From a bacterium (GTDB taxonomy: Bacteria; Elusimicrobiota; Elusimicrobia; UBA1565; UBA9628), in NCBI GenBank assembly GCA_021790955.1, contig JAJYFI010000027.1, forward strand, positions 1 through 6,859: 6,859 nucleotides of DNA, given 5' to 3'. Made by a program: the position numbers and the translations under genes. Below, piece by piece: positions 1-4,023 of the stretch (position 1 is its first letter; every line of letters starts with the position of its first letter). Below the pieces are notes generated by a model. It worked only from the letters and a program-made list of their open reading frames with translations, had not been told where the DNA came from and searched no databases.

Positions 1-1363
1 CCGATTCGGCGTAGAGCCGCATGAGGGGTTCGGTTCCGGAGGGGCGCATCAGAAGCCAGTGATCCGAGGCCAGGATGATCTTGAGGCCGTCGAAGCCCAG
101 GGTCTCCCGAATCTCCTCGCCCAGGATTTTCTTGGGCAGCCGCTTGGTGAGGCGCTGGGCGAAGAGAGCCTTGTCGCCGACCGGCCGGTGCAGCCGGATG
201 TCGACGCGCTTGAAGTGCGAGCGGCCGTAGGTCTCCTCGACTTCCTTGCGCAGCTGGGACAGGGTCTTGCCGCCCACCACGCACATCTCAAGGAAGAGGA
301 GAGCGTTGAGGAGCCCGTCCCGCTCCGGAAGGCTCCCCTGCCAGGCATAGCCGCCCGACTCCTCGCCGCAGATCGCCGCTCGGCCGGCGGCGAGCTCCTC
401 CGCCACGTGCTTGAAACCCACCGGCAGCTCCTCGAAAGGGAGTCCCTCGGCCTTGGCGATGCGTTTGGAGAGATACCCAAGGGAGACCGACTGGACGATC
501 CTGCCGCGGATCTTCTTTTTGCGCAGGAGATAGAGGATGAGGATGGGGAAGAGCTGGCAGGGGGTCAAGTACCCGCCGTTTTCGTCGACGGCCGCGAAGC
601 GGTCCGCGTCCCCGTCCAGGGCTAGGCCGATCATGGCCTTCTCCGAGCGCACCTTGGCCGAGAGCTCCTTGAGATTCTCCTCGATGGGTTCGGGGTTGAC
701 CCCTCCGAAAAGCGGGTCGCGCTCGGCGTGGAGGGCGATCAGATGCTTGCTGGGGATGAGCTCCTCCAACAGCCCTCCCCCCACCCCGTGCATGTATTCG
801 ACGACGACGGGACGCTTCAGGCGCGAACGGATGGGCGCCGGGTCAACGCGGGATCGCAGGTAGGCCAAATAGTCCTTGACCAGGGACTTTTCCTTGTATT
901 GGCCCCCACGCGGCACCGGGACGGTCTGTCCCAGGCAGGACTCGACGGCCGCCGTCAGCGGCGGGAGCGCCGCGCGCCCGTCCCATTTGATCTTGAGGCC
1001 GTTATAGAGGGGCGGATTGTGGCTCGCGGTCACCATGAGGCCGAGTCCCTTGAGTTTCCTCGTCGCGAAGCTCACGGCGGGGGTCGGCAAGGCCTCGGAG
1101 ATGATGACCGTATTGAGCTTGTTGGCGCCCAGGACGCCCGCGATCTCCCGGGCGAAGTCCTCGGAGTTGAATCGCCGGTCGTAGCCGACGATCATCGGGC
1201 CCTTCAGGTCGATCTTGCGCTCGGCGGCGGGTCGATGGGCCTCGATCTTCACGCAGTCGGCCACGGCCTGGGCCGCCATTCGGACGTTGGGGAATGTGAA
1301 CTCGCGCGCCATCATCCCGCGCCAGCCGTCGGTTCCAAATTTGATTTCGGGTGCTTGAGCCAT
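1..1363 (-). CDS. Phosphoglucomutase/phosphomannomutase family enzyme (alpha-D-phosphohexomutase), 3' end cut by window edge
   Basis: This cytoplasmic enzyme interconverts hexose 1-phosphate and 6-phosphate through a bisphosphate intermediate, feeding nucleotide-sugar, LPS or storage-glycan synthesis. The frame is open for 454 codons from ATG 1361-1363. All four family signatures are present: the N-terminal FGTDGWRG (residues 9-16), the phosphoserine loop TASHNP with catalytic Ser114, the metal-binding loop DGDADR (Asp250, 252, 254), the sugar-specificity loop GEESGG (333-338), and the domain-IV phosphate-binding loop RPSGTEP (440-446). Only about 10-20 C-terminal residues should be missing, since the family usually ends soon after this loop. 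I see no frameshift. The start was chosen because FGTDGWRG sits 8 residues after this Met, as in relatives. No Shine-Dalgarno is visible. The loop motifs do not separate glucose, mannose or glucosamine substrates, so no gene symbol is given. It lies in the same direction as the small DUF genes upstream, 58 bp beyond the last ORF. Confidence 0.95.
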   Translation of the reverse strand, partial: MAQAPEIKFGTDGWRGMMAREFTFPNVRMAAQAVADCVKIEAHRPAAERKIDLKGPMIVGYDRRFNSEDFAREIAGVLGANKLNTVIISEALPTPAVSFATRKLKGLGLMVTASHNPPLYNGLKIKWDGRAALPPLTAAVESCLGQTVPVPRGGQYKEKSLVKDYLAYLRSRVDPAPIRSRLKRPVVVEYMHGVGGGLLEELIPSKHLIALHAERDPLFGGVNPEPIEENLKELSAKVRSEKAMIGLALDGDADRFAAVDENGGYLTPCQLFPILILYLLRKKKIRGRIVQSVSLGYLSKRIAKAEGLPFEELPVGFKHVAEELAAGRAAICGEESGGYAWQGSLPERDGLLNALLFLEMCVVGGKTLSQLRKEVEETYGRSHFKRVDIRLHRPVGDKALFAQRLTKRLPKKILGEEIRETLGFDGLKIILASDHWLLMRPSGTEPLMRLYAES

Positions 1364-1369
1364 GGCGCG

Positions 1370-1398
1370 ATTGTATCAAAAAGCCGGAGTTCGCCGAA
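1370..1398 (-). promoter_or_regulatory. Candidate sigma70-type promoter of the phosphohexomutase gene
   Basis: On the minus strand, TTCGGC (1393-1398) and TACAAT (1370-1375) are separated by 17 bp. The -10 box has five of six consensus bases and the -35 box is weak. The -10 ends only 6 bp before the ATG, so a transcript from it would start at or next to the start codon and be leaderless. The absence of a Shine-Dalgarno sequence upstream of the ATG agrees with this. The call rests on sequence matches alone. Confidence 0.4.
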
Positions 1399-1421
1399 TT
1401 TGATGAAAAGGCGAGGCTGCT

Positions 1422-1544
1422 TTATCGGCCGAAGTTTTCCATTTTAACGGTGCCAGCCCTTAGGAGTTTTCTCGTTAGGCGGGACAAGGCATCAAGCTTG
1501 AGGGTGTAGACCTGTTGCGTAGGGGGCGGATTCGGGACGTTCAT
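1422..1544 (-). CDS. Possible 40-residue ORF of unknown function, ATGA-coupled to the DUF2442-like gene
   Basis: An ATG at 1542-1544 overlaps the TGA of the upstream DUF2442-like gene (1541-1543) as ATGA, and the frame runs 40 codons to TAA at 1422-1424. The product starts MNVPNPPPTQQVYTLKLDA and continues with a basic, leucine-rich segment (residues 20-31), which could form an amphipathic helix. I do not recognise a family. For it: the classic coupling overlap, co-orientation, and the fact that it fills most of the gap before the mutase gene. Against it: it is very short, has no clear Shine-Dalgarno, and the neighbouring C-terminal tail of the DUF2442-like gene itself looks degenerate. The stretch could therefore be decayed sequence. 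A third member of the small operon is possible but unproven. Confidence 0.25.
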   Translation of the reverse strand: MNVPNPPPTQQVYTLKLDALSRLTRKLLRAGTVKMENFGR

Positions 1545-1918
1545 CTGGGTTCGGCTTGATCGCCGCGTCGCCGGGCCCTGCCGGCACGGGCGGCTCTCGG
1601 GTGGCGCGTCAGGCGGTCGGCGACAAGAGAGCTCGTTGCCGCCCGCGACGCCCCGGCGTGCCGGTCGATCAAGGGGTAGCGTTCGGGATGTTCGACGGCA
1701 TCCAACTCCAGATCGGCGTCAAGATCGGGCCAATGGAGATGCGCGCCGCCAAGCAAGCGAACGTTGCGGATGGCCGATAGCGGGGCATCCTGGAACCAGG
1801 GATGCTCCAGGAACGACAGAACATATTCCCGCCTCCCGATGAGGAGCCAGAACCCCCGGCTCGAAACAATTTCGACTTCAATCTTGGAAGTGCCTTTTCC
1901 AGGCGCGAATGATCGCAT
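1541..1918 (-). CDS. DUF2442-like small protein, partner of the DUF4160 gene
   Basis: The core, about residues 13-84, resembles the small DUF2442-type proteins often encoded immediately after DUF4160 genes. It opens IEVEIVSSRGFWLLIGRREY, continues with HPWFQDAPLSAIRNVRLL, and ends in the characteristic LHWPDLDADLELDAVEHPER stretch followed by YPLI. The molecular function is unknown for the family, and no catalytic residues are evident. The first in-frame ATG (1916-1918) gives 125 residues and a 41-bp overlap with the upstream gene. The recognisable homology begins at residue 13, where an ATT codon (1880-1882) overlaps the upstream TGA as ATTGA, so the true start may be that rare codon. Residues 85-125 are an Arg/Ala-rich tail that seems foreign to the family and may reflect loss of an ancestral stop. 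The family call comes from recalled sequence pattern, not a search. Confidence 0.7.
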   Translation of the reverse strand: MRSFAPGKGTSKIEVEIVSSRGFWLLIGRREYVLSFLEHPWFQDAPLSAIRNVRLLGGAHLHWPDLDADLELDAVEHPERYPLIDRHAGASRAATSSLVADRLTRHPRAARAGRARRRGDQAEPR

Positions 1919-2117
1919 CCTTGTGCTCCTCGATGATACGCTGAAGCTCTCGTAACTTGAGCGACGACAGGCCGGAATGCTGATTGAGGGAAACGAGCGG
2001 TTCAAGCCAGAACTTGGCCTCTCCCTCCGGACAAGAGACGTGGACATGCCTGCGGGTCTCTTCCCGCGAAAAGAAAAAGAACCGGTAGTTCTTGTAGCGA
2101 AAAATCGTCGGGCTCAT
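1878..2117 (-). CDS. DUF4160 domain protein
   Basis: This 79-residue protein matches the DUF4160 pattern along its whole length. It starts MSPTIFRYKNYRFFFFSREE, then has a HVHV motif (residues 24-27), an EAKFWLEP stretch (33-40), and a C-terminal helix with LRELQRIIEEHKDAIIRAW (about 55-73). Its length is typical of the family. The biochemical role is unknown. These proteins are usually found beside a DUF2442 gene, as here, and the pair is often discussed as a toxin-antitoxin-like module without firm proof. The start codon ATG (2115-2117) begins the conserved MSPTI sequence, so the start is well supported even though no strong Shine-Dalgarno precedes it. It is the first gene of the small minus-strand cluster and is transcribed away from the efflux operon. 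Confidence 0.88.
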   Translation of the reverse strand: MSPTIFRYKNYRFFFFSREETRRHVHVSCPEGEAKFWLEPLVSLNQHSGLSSLKLRELQRIIEEHKDAIIRAWKRHFQD

Positions 2118-2168
2118 GGCGCGCGTTCGTGAAGTCGTGTTCGGCTTTTCCCACTCAGCCGCGGGCTA

Positions 2169-2198
2169 AGTATAGCAGGACTTCCAGATATCCGCCAA
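2169..2198 (-). promoter_or_regulatory. Candidate extended -10 promoter for the DUF4160/DUF2442 cluster
   Basis: On the minus strand, TATACT (2169-2174) is preceded by TGC, giving an extended -10 element (TGCTATACT). TTGGCG (2193-2198) lies 18 bp upstream as a partial -35 box. Transcription would begin near 2162, leaving a leader of about 45 nt before the ATG at 2117. A short AGCC/GGCT hairpin (2158-2168) lies around the expected start of transcription. This is based on sequence only. Confidence 0.5.
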
Positions 2199-2206
2199 AC
2201 CGCGCG

Positions 2207-2228
2207 ATTTTGATTCGTTTGACAAAAT
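2207..2228. promoter_or_regulatory. Candidate MarR operator (22-bp inverted repeat)
   Basis: ATTTTG (2207-2212) and CAAAAT (2223-2228) form a perfect 6-bp inverted repeat with a 10-bp spacer, an A/T-rich island in a GC-rich region. The right arm overlaps the TTGACA -35 box (2219-2224) of the marR-like gene, and the left arm lies 9 bp from the opposing -35 box. MarR dimers typically bind 16-22 bp palindromes near their own promoters, so this is the natural autoregulatory site. A second, weaker repeat, ATTCG (2213-2217) with CGAAT (2241-2245), overlaps it. Assignment to this regulator is inference. Confidence 0.45.
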
Positions 2229-2247
2229 AGTTAGGAAAAGCGAATAT
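2219..2247 (+). promoter_or_regulatory. Candidate promoter of the efflux operon
   Basis: A perfect TTGACA (2219-2224) is followed after 17 bp by GAATAT (2242-2247), a weak -10 match; AATATA shifted by one base is an alternative. Transcription would start near 2254, about 10 nt before the MarR ATG at 2264, leaving little or no leader. The inverted repeat at 2207-2228 covers the -35 box, consistent with repression by blocking RNA polymerase. Confidence 0.5.
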
Positions 2248-2263
2248 ATGGCGAACGCAAGCT

Positions 2264-2701
2264 ATGTACGAGCGCTCCCACTCGCCGGCCGCGACGGGCC
2301 GCCTGATGGCGAGGCTGGTCCCTCACCTGTGGCGGATGTCGGTCGCCGACATGGGATTGACGGCGGAGCTCACCCGCACCCAATTCCTCGTCCTCTCGGC
2401 CGTTCAGGCCGGCGGGAGAGCCCCCATGGGAGCCTTGGCGACAAGCCTCAAAAAGAGCCTCCCGACGGTCACCGGCCTTGTCGACCGCCTCATCGACTGC
2501 GGCTATCTCCGGCGATTTCATGACTCCGCGGATCGCAGGCGCGTGCTCGTCGGATTGAGCCCCAAGGGGGAGGCGCTTTTGCGCAGGCTTGAGGAGGCGA
2601 TCGGCCGCGCTTGGGGGAAAATTCTTTCCGATCTCCCGAAAGATGAGCTTGAGGTGTTCAGCCGCATCGTCGCGAGGCTCTTGGGGCGTTTGGCCTGCTG
2701 A
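2264..2701 (+). CDS. MarR-family transcriptional regulator
   Basis: This 145-residue protein is of typical MarR length. Helix 1 (about 10-30) is followed by the winged helix-turn-helix: LTRTQFLVLSAVQ (37-49), APMGALATSLKKSLPTVTGL (53-72) containing the recognition helix, and the wing with HDSADRRRVLVGLSPKGEAL (86-105). That wing matches the MarR DxxDRR...L(T/S)xKG signature. The C-terminal helices (about 108-142) would form the dimer interface. MarR proteins usually repress their own operon until a ligand, often a phenolic or a pump substrate, releases them. Placement as first gene before a TolC-type channel and RND pump fits local control of efflux. ATG 2264 is the only ATG/GTG/TTG start in frame after the stop at 2228, and it has no good Shine-Dalgarno. 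The stop TGA overlaps the next ATG by one base (TGATG), so the two genes are translationally coupled. Confidence 0.93.
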   Translation: MYERSHSPAATGRLMARLVPHLWRMSVADMGLTAELTRTQFLVLSAVQAGGRAPMGALATSLKKSLPTVTGLVDRLIDCGYLRRFHDSADRRRVLVGLSPKGEALLRRLEEAIGRAWGKILSDLPKDELEVFSRIVARLLGRLAC

Positions 2702-4023
2702 TGAGAGCCCGGCCATCCTTATATATAGGAAGGGCGCTTGCGGCGGCGCTCGTCCTTGGCATCCCCGCGCCTAGCCGGGCCCTGGAAGTCCTGGTCAGCA
2801 CGTCGTTTCCTCCCCGCCCGATCGGACTTGAGGAGGCCTATCAACTCGCCCTTAAGAGGTCCGAGACGCTGGCGATCAGCTCCGAGGCCGTCGTCCAGGC
2901 CTTGGCCCAGCTTGACACCCTTTGGGCCGCGGCCAAGCCGACGATCACCTCCAATCTGTTTCAAAAGTGGGAGACGGCCATCCCGGTCCAGTACCAGCCC
3001 TTCAGCCCTCCCAGCCAGCAGTCGGCGATGTTCAACGTCAAGCAGCTTGTTTTCTCGGGATTCCGCGAGATCCTGGCGGTTCAGGCCGGCAGGGCGAACA
3101 AGCGCCAGGCGATTTACAACAGGCTTCGGGCACAGGACCTTCTTTATCAGAGCGTGGCCGCCGCGTATTACAACCTTTGGAACATCCAAAAAAACGTCGC
3201 GATCGACCAGGAGATGCTCAAGATTCTCAAGGACAGGGCCAGGGACCTTTCGGCGTGGGTCCGCATCGGCCGGTCCCGCGACAGCGATTTTCTGGCGACG
3301 GACTCGCAGAGGGCGCAGACGGCGGCCCAGATCTCGGCGATGGGAGCCCAGGAGGGCGCCGCCGAGGAGCTGATGATTTTTCTGACCGGAGTGGAGGCGC
3401 GCTTCATTCCTAGGGAGGACACCTACACGCGCCCGCTGCCTCTGGCCAGCTATGTCGACCGCGTTCCCGGGCGTCCCGACGTCCGAGCCCAGAAGCAGGC
3501 GGTGGAAAGCGCCGCATACAATTTGAAGAGCTCCCAACGCCAGATGATCCCGTTGATCACCTTCCAAGGGAACTACTATCCCGTGCAGCCCGGCTTCCTC
3601 GACGTCATCAAATGGGACGCCGGTTTCTACGCGTCGATTCCTCTCTACACGGGAGGCCAGATCGCGGCCTCGATACGCATGGCGCATTCGCAGCTGCGCG
3701 GAGCGGAGCAGAACTATTCCCTCGTTTTGCGGACCGCCATCCAGGAGGCGCGCACGTATTACGGGAATCTCGTCTACGGCCTTGAGAGCGTGCGGGCCTA
3801 TGTCGATGCGGAGGCGCTCGCGTCCAAATCGGCCGAGGCCCAGATGCGCGACTATCGCCGCGGCCTCGTGACCAACATCAGCGTGCTGGACTCCCTCACG
3901 ACCCTGCAGCAGACGAGGCTGACGCTCGCCGCGTCGCGCGCCCAGGCGTTGCTCTCCGCCGTCCAGCTCGCCGTCGCGGCCGGGCGCTCCACGGAGAGCC
4001 TGCCGGAGGCGAAGCTGCCATGA
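2701..4023 (+). CDS. TolC-type outer-membrane efflux channel (OEP family)
   Basis: The 440-residue precursor would form the trimeric outer-membrane and periplasmic tunnel through which the neighbouring pump expels substrate. A signal peptide is visible: basic MRAR, hydrophobic core (about 8-22), and a likely cleavage after SRA at residue 27. There is no lipobox cysteine, so it is not an OprM-like lipoprotein. Two OEP repeats follow, about 41-230 and 255-425. Family landmarks are GRPDVRAQKQAVESAAYNL (257-275) opening the second repeat, the strand region from PLITFQGNYY to FYASIPLYTGGQI (284-321), and the closing helix with YRRGLVTNISVLDSLTTLQQ (385-404). The length is normal. Translation probably depends on coupling to marR, since the GGGG at 2683-2686 is far from the ATG. 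Its stop overlaps the pump start by four bases (ATGA). No gene symbol is given because tolC, oprM and cusC types are not separable by eye. Confidence 0.93.
   Translation: MRARPSLYIGRALAAALVLGIPAPSRALEVLVSTSFPPRPIGLEEAYQLALKRSETLAISSEAVVQALAQLDTLWAAAKPTITSNLFQKWETAIPVQYQPFSPPSQQSAMFNVKQLVFSGFREILAVQAGRANKRQAIYNRLRAQDLLYQSVAAAYYNLWNIQKNVAIDQEMLKILKDRARDLSAWVRIGRSRDSDFLATDSQRAQTAAQISAMGAQEGAAEELMIFLTGVEARFIPREDTYTRPLPLASYVDRVPGRPDVRAQKQAVESAAYNLKSSQRQMIPLITFQGNYYPVQPGFLDVIKWDAGFYASIPLYTGGQIAASIRMAHSQLRGAEQNYSLVLRTAIQEARTYYGNLVYGLESVRAYVDAEALASKSAEAQMRDYRRGLVTNISVLDSLTTLQQTRLTLAASRAQALLSAVQLAVAAGRSTESLPEAKLP

Noticed and set aside
59..1447. Plus-strand open frames (59-625 and 728-1447) opposite the mutase gene
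   Set aside because: The minus strand carries all the phosphohexomutase signature loops in one uninterrupted frame, so the plus-strand frames are shadows.
1570..1585. GCCGG/CCGGC hairpin in the tail of the DUF2442-like gene as a terminator
   Set aside because: The stem is only 5 bp with a 6-nt loop, no T run follows on either strand, and such short hairpins are frequent in GC-rich DNA.
1364..2263. CRISPR array, tRNA, insertion-sequence ends or phage attachment site in the gene-poor stretch
   Set aside because: I found no regularly spaced repeats, cloverleaf-like segments, terminal inverted repeats, transposase fragments or long direct repeats here.
2248..2523. A 91-codon plus-strand ORF with a Shine-Dalgarno-like sequence, overlapping the MarR gene
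   Set aside because: Its product is Pro/Arg-rich and low in complexity, and the overlapping frame is a full MarR protein. Its initiation context is kept only as a finding.
2719..3687. A 322-codon open frame antisense to the outer-membrane channel gene
   Set aside because: It is the same GC-rich shadow effect; the product is Arg/Leu/Gly-rich without recognisable motifs and the sense strand is a clear OEP protein.
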